DNA from: Mucilaginibacter dorajii | Lineage (GTDB): Bacteria; Bacteroidota; Bacteroidia; Sphingobacteriales; Sphingobacteriaceae | DNA: 64,000 nt | Direction: 5' to 3' | Assembly (NCBI RefSeq): GCF_024808255.1 | Contig: NZ_JANTYS010000017.1 | Location: forward strand, 62,001-126,000 | Shown here: piece by piece, positions 24,085 through 31,949 of the stretch | Layout of the letters: the number at the start of each line of letters is the position of its first letter | How positions within the stretch are numbered: the first letter of the stretch is position 1 | Notes under the pieces: model-generated | Seen by the model: only the letters and a program-made list of their open reading frames with translations | Databases searched by the model: none | What the model was told of the DNA's origin: nothing | Program-made: the position numbers and the translations under genes

Positions 24085-25110
24085 ATGAAAAATCCTTTTC
24101 ACCATCATCATGATGATCATTTAGATAACGAAACCAGTGCCGACGGCATTGACCGCCGGGGCTTTTTGGAATGTATGGCCTGGGCCGGTACCGGGGTACT
24201 TTGGATGATGACGGGCGGTGTTTTAAAATCATATGGCATGAGCCAGGTGATAGATCAGACTACCGGCGGCATCAAAAAAGACCTGCTGGTACCCAAGTCT
24301 GATTTTGGCTTTGTGCAGATCAGCGATAGCCATATCGGCTTCAATAAGGCGGCCAATCCCGATGTTGTGGGTACGTTGAACGCCGCTATTGCCAAAATCA
24401 ACAACATGCCCACCGCCCCATCATTTGTACTCCACACCGGCGACCTTACCCACCTGGCCCAGGCCGATGAATTTGATACCCTGGAGCAATCGTTAAAGGG
24501 CGTAAAAACTGAGAAAATATTTTATGTTCCCGGCGAACATGATGTTACCGATAATGGCAAATTGTACCTGGAACGATATGGGAAAGGAACCCTTGGCGAT
24601 GGTTGGTATAGCTTTGATTCGCACGGGGTACATTTTATAGGCCTGGTAAATGTAACCAATCACGTAGATGGTGGCTTAGGTTATATCGGCGCGGCCCAGT
24701 TAAAATGGTTGGAGAATGATCTGAAACCATTAACCAACAGTACGCCGATAGTTGTTTTCGCACACATCCCGCTTTGGGCCATTTACCCGCAATGGGGCTG
24801 GGGAACCGATGATAGCGCCCAGGCTTTGGCGCTGCTAAAACGTTTTGGTTCGGTATCTGTTTTAAACGGGCACATTCACCAAACCATACAAAAGGTGGAA
24901 GGTAATATTACTTTCCATACGGCCAACTCAACCGCTTTCCCGCAGCCGGCACCGGGTGCTGCCCCATCGCCAGGCCCGATGAAAGTACCCGCCGAAAAGT
25001 TACGCGGACTATTGGGTTTAACCAGTGTAAATTATGTGGAGCATAACCACACCCTGGCCATTACTGATACGCCATTAATGGAAGCAGATAAAACAACCGG
25101 TCAGCAATAA
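24085..25110 (+). CDS. Tat-exported metallophosphoesterase with His-rich N-terminus
   Basis: A twin-arginine signal (R24, R25 in DRRGFLECMAWAG) is preceded by an unusual histidine/aspartate run (PFHHHHDDH, residues 4-12) that could bind metal before export. The calcineurin-like phosphoesterase motifs follow: QISDSHIGF (DxH), HTGDLTH (GDxxH-type), VPGEHDV (GxHD), and NGHIHQ (GHxH). It binds two metals and cleaves phosphomono- or diesters in the periplasm; the substrate is unknown. The stop overlaps the YceI start by one base (TAATG), so the two are coupled. It heads the operon that also contains a dihaem cytochrome and a LytS/LytT pair. Confidence 0.88.
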   Translation: MKNPFHHHHDDHLDNETSADGIDRRGFLECMAWAGTGVLWMMTGGVLKSYGMSQVIDQTTGGIKKDLLVPKSDFGFVQISDSHIGFNKAANPDVVGTLNAAIAKINNMPTAPSFVLHTGDLTHLAQADEFDTLEQSLKGVKTEKIFYVPGEHDVTDNGKLYLERYGKGTLGDGWYSFDSHGVHFIGLVNVTNHVDGGLGYIGAAQLKWLENDLKPLTNSTPIVVFAHIPLWAIYPQWGWGTDDSAQALALLKRFGSVSVLNGHIHQTIQKVEGNITFHTANSTAFPQPAPGAAPSPGPMKVPAEKLRGLLGLTSVNYVEHNHTLAITDTPLMEADKTTGQQ

Positions 25111-25640
25111 TGAAAAAGATCATATTACTGGCGCTCATGATTTGCGCCGTAAAATACAGCCACGCGCAGTACAAACCGGTTGAGGATGGCTCGGTACTCA
25201 AATTCACTATAAAAAATCTTGGTTTTGGGGTTGATGGTACATTCGGTGGTTTCCAAGGAAATATTAATTTCGATCCTCAAAACCCTGATAAAAGCAGTTT
25301 TGACGTAACTGTTAATGCATCTACCGTAAATACAAGTAACAGCTTACGCGATGAACATTTGCGTGCGGAGAACTATTTTGATGTAAAGAATAATCCGCGC
25401 ATCCGCCTGTATTCCACCAGGATTATCGCCAAAAATGGGGCGTATAGTTTCACGGGGGATTTAACCATCAAGGGCAAAACCCAATTCATCACCTTTCCAT
25501 TCACTGCGGCGGCTATAACAGATGGTTTCCTTTTTAAAGGATCGTTTAAAATAAAGCGTAAAGACTTTGGCGTGGGCGGCACCAGTACTATTGCCGATGA
25601 ACTGGAGGTAAGCCTGAGCGTGATCGCCAAAAAGGGATAA
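25110..25640 (+). CDS. YceI-family periplasmic lipocalin-like protein
   Basis: A signal peptide (ILLALMICAVKYSHAQ) precedes a YceI beta-barrel: FTIKNLGFGVDGTFGGFQG, DVTVNASTVNTSNSLRDEHL and NYFDVKNNPRIRLYST. YceI proteins bind polyisoprenoid or similar hydrophobic ligands, such as quinones, in a lipocalin-like pocket. It shares a base with the phosphoesterase stop codon and lies 3 bases before the cytochrome gene, so it is translated in one operon. A lipid or electron-carrier role beside a cytochrome c is plausible but unproven. At 176 residues the length is standard. Confidence 0.9.
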   Translation: MKKIILLALMICAVKYSHAQYKPVEDGSVLKFTIKNLGFGVDGTFGGFQGNINFDPQNPDKSSFDVTVNASTVNTSNSLRDEHLRAENYFDVKNNPRIRLYSTRIIAKNGAYSFTGDLTIKGKTQFITFPFTAAAITDGFLFKGSFKIKRKDFGVGGTSTIADELEVSLSVIAKKG

Positions 25641-25643
25641 ACC

Positions 25644-26057
25644 ATGAAGATCAACCGAAAACTGAAGGTGATTGTAGTGCTCGCCGCCGTTGTAAGTATC
25701 ACGGCGGGTGCCACCATCAACAAGCCCGGGCCGCGGCTTTACACCAATTTAAAAGTGCTGCCCAAAAACATCACATCGAAGGAGTTGCAGGGCATTATGG
25801 CCGATGATTTTGAGGATGGCCTGGGTGTAAGCTGCGGCTTTTGTCACGCAGCCAATAAAGACGGGCACGGACTTGATTTTGCCAGCGATGCCAAACCCGA
25901 AAAAGAGATCGCACGCGCGATGATGCGGATGACCTTAGGCATCAACAAAAAATACCTGAAGCTAAAACATCCCAAAATTGGCGATGCCACACTTGTAGTA
26001 TCCTGTACCACCTGCCACAAAGGGCAGGCATTTCCGGATGGTACCGAGCCGAAATAG
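25644..26057 (+). CDS. Small dihaem-type c-type cytochrome
   Basis: This 137-residue exported protein has an N-terminal hydrophobic segment (VIVVLAAVVSITAGA) and two haem-attachment motifs, CGFCH (C64, C67, H68) and CTTCH (C121, C124, H125). The spacing and the intervening KEIARAMMRMTLGINKKY resemble the Bacteroidota cytochromes similar to the photosynthetic-reaction-centre cytochrome subunit. It likely carries electrons in the periplasm. It follows YceI by 3 bases and precedes the LytS-type kinase by 61 bases. The partner oxidase or reductase is not in the window. Confidence 0.88.
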   Translation: MKINRKLKVIVVLAAVVSITAGATINKPGPRLYTNLKVLPKNITSKELQGIMADDFEDGLGVSCGFCHAANKDGHGLDFASDAKPEKEIARAMMRMTLGINKKYLKLKHPKIGDATLVVSCTTCHKGQAFPDGTEPK

Positions 26058-26118
26058 CTGTTAAAAAAATACTTTATCATACCTTTATGCATAATAACGG
26101 AACAATCACTCCAGATCA

Positions 26119-27135
26119 TTGAAAACCAATAAACTCATATACCATATTGCATTTTGGGCACTGGCTTACCTTTTCTGGATCTTTATTTTCAGGAACGGTA
26201 CGTTGGTTTTAACCCATGCCATCACCATACAGTTTTGTTACCTGGTGTTCATATCGGCCAATTACTATTTTAACGCGTTGTATGCCATTCCGCAACTGCT
26301 TAACAAAAAGCGTTACATAAAATTTGGCTTGTGTTTTTTAGGGGGTATTGTTGTTACCGCAGCCATGAGGGTGCCGGTATCAATGGCGGTTATTACCTAT
26401 GTTTTTAAAATTAAAAACACACAGTTTAATTACTCCGGTATTTTTTACGATTCGTTTGTCAACATTTTTTTCTGGGTTGCCTGTATATTGGCCGCGCACC
26501 TGGTTATCGAAAGAATACACTCGCAGATCTATATCGAAAAGATAGAAAAAGAGAAGGCCACCAACGAGCTTAATTTTTTAAGGGCTCAGTTTAACCCGCA
26601 TTTCCTGTTCAATTCCATCAACTCCATTTACGGGCATATTGATAAATCAAACAAGGATGCCCGCGAAATGCTGCTGGTATTTTCTGAAATGCTGCGCTAC
26701 CAGTTGTATGAATGCAATGTAGAGCAGATTAGTTTGGATAGCGAAATCAACTACATCCGCAATTACATAGCCATACAAAAAGGGCGCATTGATGATCGCA
26801 TAGCAGTCTCTTTTTGTGCCGACAATGTAAGCGGGCAAATTAATATTGCCCCACTGCTGTTCATCACCTTTGTCGAAAACGCCTTTAAATTTGTGGGTGT
26901 TAACGACTGTAAACAAAACTACGTAAGCATCAACCTTAAATATGATAATGGCAACCTGGTTTTTTATGTTTTTAATACCAAGGACTCCTTTATAAATCAA
27001 ACAGAAAAATCATCAGGCCTGGGTATTGCCAATACCAAACGCCGGCTGGAAATTTTGTACCCGGGCAAACACCTGCTCAACATTATCAATAACGATGACA
27101 ATTACCAGGTAACCTTAACCCTGTTTAACGTATGA
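26119..27135 (+). CDS. LytS-type sensor histidine kinase (His_kinase domain)
   Basis: Four membrane segments in the first 135 residues (IAFWALAYLFWIFIF, FCYLVFISANYYFNA, FGLCFLGGIVVTAAM, FFWVACILAAHLVI) precede the kinase motif FLRAQFNPHFLFNSINSIYG, with the phosphorylatable His, and the ATPase part LLFITFVENAFKF and SSGLGIANTKRRLEILYP. The start is TTG at 26119, because an in-frame stop lies 22 bases upstream and the first internal ATG is inside a membrane helix. It overlaps the response regulator by 4 bases (ATGA), so they are co-translated. The signal is unknown; it may control the phosphoesterase/YceI/cytochrome operon it belongs to. Confidence 0.9.
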   Translation: MKTNKLIYHIAFWALAYLFWIFIFRNGTLVLTHAITIQFCYLVFISANYYFNALYAIPQLLNKKRYIKFGLCFLGGIVVTAAMRVPVSMAVITYVFKIKNTQFNYSGIFYDSFVNIFFWVACILAAHLVIERIHSQIYIEKIEKEKATNELNFLRAQFNPHFLFNSINSIYGHIDKSNKDAREMLLVFSEMLRYQLYECNVEQISLDSEINYIRNYIAIQKGRIDDRIAVSFCADNVSGQINIAPLLFITFVENAFKFVGVNDCKQNYVSINLKYDNGNLVFYVFNTKDSFINQTEKSSGLGIANTKRRLEILYPGKHLLNIINNDDNYQVTLTLFNV

Positions 27136-27851
27136 TTTTGAATTGCCTTATTATAGATGATGAACCTATAGCACGCAAACTGTTGCAGGAGTATATTGAC
27201 GAAATAGATTTCCTGACCCTTGCGGGTATGGCCGAGAATCCGCTAAAGGCAACCAACCTGCTCAACGAATTGGATATTGACCTGGTATTCCTGGATATCA
27301 ATATGCCCAGGATGAATGGACTACAATTTTTACGCTCGGTAGCCAACCTGCCCATGGTGATCATGACAACAGCTTACGGCCAGTACGCGTTGGATGGCTT
27401 TGAAATGGCCGTAGTTGATTACCTGGTGAAACCTTTTTCTTTAGATCGCTTTTTAAAGGCATCGCAAAAAGCATTGGAGTTAAAAACGTTAAGATCAAAA
27501 CAAGCTGCACCTGCAGAAACATCGCCGGAATATTTTTATGTGAAGTGCGATGGTAAAATAGAACGGGTATTATATGAAGATTTGATTTACGTGGAAGCCA
27601 TGGCCAACTACGTGGTGCTTTATACCATCCCCAAAAAACTGGTGGTTTACCTCACCATTAAAGGCATCCAGGAAAAGCTACCTGCCGATAATTTTTTGCA
27701 GGTTCACAAAAGCTATATCGTGAATACAAAAATGATCAATACCATTGAGGGCAACATGCTTAACCTGGGCAGTGCCAAGATCACCATGGGTACAAGTTTT
27801 TATGATGAGGTGATGGAGAAAATTTTAAAGGGCAGATATTTTAAAAGATAA
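27132..27851 (+). CDS. LytTR-family response regulator
   Basis: The 239 residues combine an N-terminal receiver (CLIIDDEPIARKLLQEYID; phospho-acceptor Asp in LVFLDINMP; TTAYGQYALDGFE; DYLVKPFS) with a C-terminal LytTR DNA-binding domain (YFYVKCDGKIERVLYEDLIY, VEAMANYVVLYT, FLQVHKSYIVN). It is the partner of the kinase that overlaps it by 4 bases, and probably activates genes with paired LytTR-type sites. The target is inferred to be local but is not shown. Confidence 0.93.
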   Translation: MILNCLIIDDEPIARKLLQEYIDEIDFLTLAGMAENPLKATNLLNELDIDLVFLDINMPRMNGLQFLRSVANLPMVIMTTAYGQYALDGFEMAVVDYLVKPFSLDRFLKASQKALELKTLRSKQAAPAETSPEYFYVKCDGKIERVLYEDLIYVEAMANYVVLYTIPKKLVVYLTIKGIQEKLPADNFLQVHKSYIVNTKMINTIEGNMLNLGSAKITMGTSFYDEVMEKILKGRYFKR

Positions 27852-27880
27852 GGCTTTACCGGCTATTTAATTTGTTCTTT

Positions 27881-28013
27881 ATGTAGAGACGCAATATTTT
27901 GCGTCTCCCGCTATACAGAGCGGCCATATGACGCAACTTGCAGAACTCAACCTGCGTACCAATTTGCATGTTTGATTTGCATGCGGAAGACGCAAAATAT
28001 TGCGTCTCTACAT
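27881..28013. repeat. GAGACGC palindromic repeat, copy C
   Basis: Left arm ATGTAGAGACGCAATATTTTGC and GTCTCCCGCTATACAGAG, right arm GGAAGACGCAAAATATTGCG and TCTCTACAT. The internal part holds ATTTGCATG and GATTTGCATG units. At 133 bases it matches copies A and D in size and sits between the LytT regulator and the old-yellow-enzyme gene. Confidence 0.85.
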
Positions 28014-28150
28014 AAAAAATTAAATGGTTTCTTAGCGGCTTTGCGTGAAAAAAAACGACCGATACGACTATTTTTATGCCCGTTGAGGCTATTTTAAGTT
28101 CATGAGCCTGCCGACATTTGTTATGCAAAAGCAATTAAAAAAAGCATATC

Positions 28151-29230
28151 ATGAACAATATCATATTAGATCCTTACCAACAAAAAGGACTTCAACTAAA
28201 AAACCATTTAGTAATGGCCCCAATGACACGCAGCCGCGCCATTGGCAATATCCCCAACAATTTAATGGCCCAATACTATGGCCAGCGTACCGGCGCGGGC
28301 TTAATAGTTACCGAAGGTACATCACCATCGCCAAACGGCCTGGGTTATGCCCGCATTCCCGGTATTTTTAATGCCGAACAGGTTGAAGGCTGGAAAAAAA
28401 TCACAACCGCTGTACATGCCGGCAACAGCAAAATATTTGTACAATTAATGCACACCGGCCGCATAGCCCACCAGGCAAACCTGCCTCAAGGCGCCCAGGT
28501 AGTTGGTGTATCAACCATGAAAGCTGCCGGGCAAATGCATACCGATAGCATGGGCATGCAGGATTATCCCACCCCAGTTGCCTTAAGTACCGAAGCTGTT
28601 AAAACAACCATTGCCGAATATGTACAAGCGGCCAAAAATGCCGTAGCAGCAGGTTTCAACGGTGTTGAAATTCACGGAGCCAACGGGTACCTGGTTGAAC
28701 AGTTTTTAAACCCACACATAAACAACCGTACCGATCAATACGGTAGCGACTATAAAGCCCGCGCTTCTTTCGCGCTGGAGGTGGCACAACAAATTGCCGA
28801 TGCTATTGGTAAAGATAAGGTGGGCATCCGGTTTTCGCCCTTCTCAACACTGGGCGATCTGCAGGAATACGATGCTAAAGAAGTACACAACACCTACGTT
28901 TACCTTGCACAAGAGCTAAACAAAATAGGCATCACTTATATCCACATTGGTTTTTCGCCCAAAATTCCGCAACAAACATTTGATGCTATCCGGCAGGCAT
29001 TTACCGAAACCATTATTCTGTGTAACGGCAACACGGCCGAAAACGCCGCCGATACTTTGGCTAAAGGTTTTGCAGATGTACTTGCATTTGGTCGCCCGTT
29101 TTTGGCCAACCCCGATTTTGATATCCGCATCAGTCAAAACGCGCCATTAAACGAAGTTGATTTTAAAACTTTATATACACCAGATGCGCACGGCTATACC
29201 GATTATCCTGCTTTAGCCGTAGCTGTTTAA
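28151..29230 (+). CDS. Old-yellow-enzyme family alkene reductase (NADH:flavin oxidoreductase)
   Basis: This 359-residue FMN TIM-barrel enzyme reduces activated C=C bonds with NAD(P)H. The signature MAPMTRSRA at the start of strand 1, FVQLMHTGRIAH, GFNGVEIHGANGYLVEQFL with the catalytic His/Asn pair, NNRTDQYGSDYKARASFALE, and AFGRPFLANPDF near the end are all seen. The family includes NemA and xenobiotic reductases; whether it detoxifies nitro-compounds or enones cannot be read off. A cupin gene begins 52 bases downstream on the same strand. The start at 28151 matches the family N-terminus. Confidence 0.92.
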   Translation: MNNIILDPYQQKGLQLKNHLVMAPMTRSRAIGNIPNNLMAQYYGQRTGAGLIVTEGTSPSPNGLGYARIPGIFNAEQVEGWKKITTAVHAGNSKIFVQLMHTGRIAHQANLPQGAQVVGVSTMKAAGQMHTDSMGMQDYPTPVALSTEAVKTTIAEYVQAAKNAVAAGFNGVEIHGANGYLVEQFLNPHINNRTDQYGSDYKARASFALEVAQQIADAIGKDKVGIRFSPFSTLGDLQEYDAKEVHNTYVYLAQELNKIGITYIHIGFSPKIPQQTFDAIRQAFTETIILCNGNTAENAADTLAKGFADVLAFGRPFLANPDFDIRISQNAPLNEVDFKTLYTPDAHGYTDYPALAVAV

Positions 29231-29282
29231 TTATTACAAAACATTATCTTTCAATTATCTATTTAAAACTATTTAAAACATA

Positions 29283-29783
29283 ATGGAAAATTCACAGAAA
29301 ACAGCAACGTTTGTTGGTCCGGAGGATGGACAGGGTATTGCCATGGCCGGCGGCTCGTACCGGGTGGTGATATCGGGCAAACAAACCGATGGTAAATATG
29401 CCCTGATAGAAATGATGGTGCCGCCGGGTGGTGGCCCAATTCCGCATTCACATGCGGATGTGCAGGAAAGTTTTTACGTGGCAGATGGCGAGGTTGAAGT
29501 AAAATCAGAAGCAGGCAATTATACCGCCAGTAAAGGTTCATTTGTAAACATACCCTACGGGGGCCTGGTACACTGTTTTAAAAACAAAACCGACAAAACG
29601 GCCCGGCTGCTTTGTACGGTGATGCCTGCAGGCATGGAAGATTTTTTTGCTGAAGCTGGGCAGCCTGCACCTTTCGGAACTTTTTTACCGCCGCCGGTAA
29701 TGACCGATGAGCTGAAGCAAAAGATGGGTGTGCTTTCAGAAAAATATGGGCAGAAGCTTTTTCCGCCGGATTATTTGGGTTAA
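29283..29783 (+). CDS. Cupin-domain protein
   Basis: This 166-residue single-domain cupin has the two metal-binding motifs: GGGPIPHSHADVQESFYVAD (HxH with E) and GSFVNIPYGGLVHCF (His of motif 2). It lies downstream of the old-yellow-enzyme gene on the same strand, so the two may act in one detoxification or oxidation pathway. Cupins of this type act as dioxygenases, isomerases or binding proteins; the function here is unknown. Two inverted repeats follow the stop. Confidence 0.82.
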   Translation: MENSQKTATFVGPEDGQGIAMAGGSYRVVISGKQTDGKYALIEMMVPPGGGPIPHSHADVQESFYVADGEVEVKSEAGNYTASKGSFVNIPYGGLVHCFKNKTDKTARLLCTVMPAGMEDFFAEAGQPAPFGTFLPPPVMTDELKQKMGVLSEKYGQKLFPPDYLG

Positions 29784-29925
29784 CAGGGGTATATCACAAT
29801 ATAAAACCATGTTATTGCGAGTTGTAAAATCCGCGGACCGTGAAGGGGAAAATGACCTAAAAGATTTGTCATCCTGAGTTATAAAATTTCGCGAAAATCT
29901 GAAGGTGAAATGACAATATAAAGCT

Positions 29926-30010
29926 ATGTCATTGCGAGGAACGAAGCAATCGCAAACTGTGCAAATTCGCCCTGTAAAGCATGAGATTGCTTCGTTCCTC
30001 GCAATGACAT
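29926..30010. repeat. Inverted repeat (CATTGCGAGGAACGAAGCAATC family)
   Basis: Positions 29926-29951 are a perfect 26-base reverse complement of 29985-30010, with a 33-base spacer. The core ATTGCGAGGAACGAAGCAATC is a widespread bacterial intergenic repeat. A diverged relative with ATGACA ends starts at about 29866. Confidence 0.85.
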
Positions 30011-30037
30011 GTGGTGGACTTGCCATGGGTAGGAACG

Positions 30038-30090
30038 AAGGATCTTCTTCGCCCAGCCCATCGCAGACTTTTATAGCGAAGAAGATCCTT
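30038..30090. repeat. Inverted repeat (AAGGATCTTCTTCGC family)
   Basis: AAGGATCTTCTTCGC (30038-30052) is the perfect complement of GCGAAGAAGATCCTT (30076-30090), 15 bases, with GGATGACAA beyond. It is joined to the repeat at 29926 to make a composite cluster that fills the 29784-30185 gap. Reading frames through it are artefacts. Confidence 0.8.
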
Positions 30091-30185
30091 CACTATGTTC
30101 AGGATGACAAACGTTTTTTACAATACATCATAGGTGGATACGAAGCAATGACGGTCTTTTCTTCCTACATTAACATTAACCATTT

Positions 30186-31172
30186 ATGCCGATAGAATTT
30201 GAGTTTGAAATAGATAAAGGTTTTCATTTTGCTGAAGCCTTTGCCGCGCGTTTTGATGCCAATGTAGCCCACAACCGCGCTGTATTACCTAAAGCGCTTG
30301 GTGAAGGTTTTATACAGGAGGTTTTCCTGAGCAACGGCCTTTTCCTGTGTATCCACCACTACTGGCTTAACGATGAACTTATTTTACGGAGGATGCCAAC
30401 ATCTTCTTCTGCAATGCTTACCATGAAATTTGATTGCAGGCGCATCCCGGTTGATCAGGCCGAACTACCTCATGAACCTTTGTTTGCCGGTAGCAATGGC
30501 TGCGAGGTTGAACTGGGTACAGGCAACTTTTTTACCGAATTGATCGTCCCCGCAAAACAGCATATTAATTTCCTGGTGGTTGGCGCATCGCGTCAAACTA
30601 TCCTTGGGATACTGGATTTACAGGAAGAGGGATGCCCTATTGAATCATTGCTAAAGGAAAGTCCATCATTTGTACTGCACGAGGTAATGACCCAGGAAAT
30701 GGAACGCACCTTAAAGCAGTTGAGCCAGGTTGACCAAACCGCTCCATTAGCGGCTCTCCTTTACAAAAACAAAGCCGAAGAACTGATATACCTGTTATTT
30801 TCCAAACTGATGCACCGTGCCGAAACGGCCTCTATTACTGTTGACCAGGCCGATGCACAAAAGATCTATAAGCTGCGGGCGGCCATGTTAGCCGATTTGA
30901 GTTTAGCACCCGAATTATCAGAACTATCAAGCATGGTCGGCATTAGCCTTACCAAAATGAAGCAGCTTTTCAGGCAGATCTTTGGCGATAGCATTTATAA
31001 CTATTACCAATCGGCACGGATGAACGAGGCTGCCCGGTTATTGGCCGTTCAGTCCGTTTCAGAAACAGGTTACCAGTTAGGCTTTACCAACCTGAGCCAT
31101 TTTGGGCGTTTGTTTGAAAAGCATTTTAACATCAAACCCAAAAAGTATAAGGATGGGTTGGAGTTGAGGTGA
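30186..31172 (+). CDS. AraC-family transcriptional regulator
   Basis: The 328 residues have an N-terminal sensing part (residues 1-220; FIQEVFLSNGLFLCIHHYW, MKFDCRRIPVDQAE) and a C-terminal double helix-turn-helix (ELSSMVGISLTKMKQLFRQI, then ETGYQLGFTNLSHFGRLFEK and HFNIKPKKYKDG). It is a one-component activator; the effector cannot be deduced. It is on the same strand as, and downstream of, the old-yellow-enzyme and cupin genes, but the repeat cluster between them suggests a separate promoter. It ends 20 bases before the convergent response regulator gene. Confidence 0.9.
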   Translation: MPIEFEFEIDKGFHFAEAFAARFDANVAHNRAVLPKALGEGFIQEVFLSNGLFLCIHHYWLNDELILRRMPTSSSAMLTMKFDCRRIPVDQAELPHEPLFAGSNGCEVELGTGNFFTELIVPAKQHINFLVVGASRQTILGILDLQEEGCPIESLLKESPSFVLHEVMTQEMERTLKQLSQVDQTAPLAALLYKNKAEELIYLLFSKLMHRAETASITVDQADAQKIYKLRAAMLADLSLAPELSELSSMVGISLTKMKQLFRQIFGDSIYNYYQSARMNEAARLLAVQSVSETGYQLGFTNLSHFGRLFEKHFNIKPKKYKDGLELR

Positions 31173-31191
31173 AATTTGTAATCCAGTCAGC

Positions 31192-31947
31192 TTACAACTT
31201 AAACTCAGTCATTATCCGTTCCTTCACCCTATCCCGGTTTAGTTTAGATACCGGTATTTTGGTACCATCGGTAAGCAACAGTGTGCCCCCATCCTCTTTC
31301 AGTAAACTTTTAATGTAGGCGATATTTACCAGGTGCGATTGATGGGCGCGTAAAAAGCCGTAGTTGAGCAGCATATCGGCATATTCCTTTAGTGTTTTTG
31401 ATACCACCACCTGCTCGCCGTTGCTTAGCACAAAATGGGTGTAGGTATTATCTGCTACACAACGCACAATATCTTTAATATCTACATAGCGGGTTTCGCC
31501 AAATAGCGGGAGTGCTATGCGGGGCTGACTTTTGTTGCCGTCTTTAAGGTATTCGAGCATGTATGTTATACGCTCGTTATTTTGTTTCAGATCTATGGCC
31601 TTGCGGGCTTTATCAACCGCTGCTTTTAGCTCATCGGTATCAATTGGCTTAAGCAAATAATCTAATGCCGAAAACTTTACGGCCTGGATGCCATACTGGT
31701 CATAGGCTGTTACAAATATCACCTCAAAATCAACCTGCCCCAGCTGCCGCAACAGGTCAAACCCCGATTGCTGATGCAGCTGTATATCCAAAAAAACCAA
31801 CTGAGGCCGATGCTGCGTTATCGCTTTAACGGCATCAGCCACATTACCGGCGGTAGCGCAAACCTGCACATCGGGTGTGTAAACCTGCAACAGTTGTTGC
31901 AGGTTCTCCAGGTTTGATAACTCGTCATCTATTAGCAGTGCCTTCAT
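31192..31947 (-). CDS. LytTR-family response regulator
   Basis: The 251 residues have a receiver domain (ALLIDDELSNLENLQQLL; phospho-Asp in LVFLDIQLH; VTAYDQYGIQAVKFSALDYL) and a LytTR DNA-binding domain (RIALPLFGETRYVDIKDIVR, NTYTHFVLSNGEQVVVSKTL, FLRAHQSHLVNIAYIKSLL). It lies 2 bases after its kinase gene on the same strand, so the two are coupled. The operon may be controlled by the promoter-plus-terminator leader at 33897-34085. The target is unknown. Confidence 0.92.
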   Translation of the reverse strand: MKALLIDDELSNLENLQQLLQVYTPDVQVCATAGNVADAVKAITQHRPQLVFLDIQLHQQSGFDLLRQLGQVDFEVIFVTAYDQYGIQAVKFSALDYLLKPIDTDELKAAVDKARKAIDLKQNNERITYMLEYLKDGNKSQPRIALPLFGETRYVDIKDIVRCVADNTYTHFVLSNGEQVVVSKTLKEYADMLLNYGFLRAHQSHLVNIAYIKSLLKEDGGTLLLTDGTKIPVSKLNRDRVKERIMTEFKL

Positions 31948-31949
31948 TT

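Noticed and set aside
29926-30195. Reading frames in both directions near 30 kb
   Set aside because: They are translations of two stacked inverted repeats, with no protein-like features.
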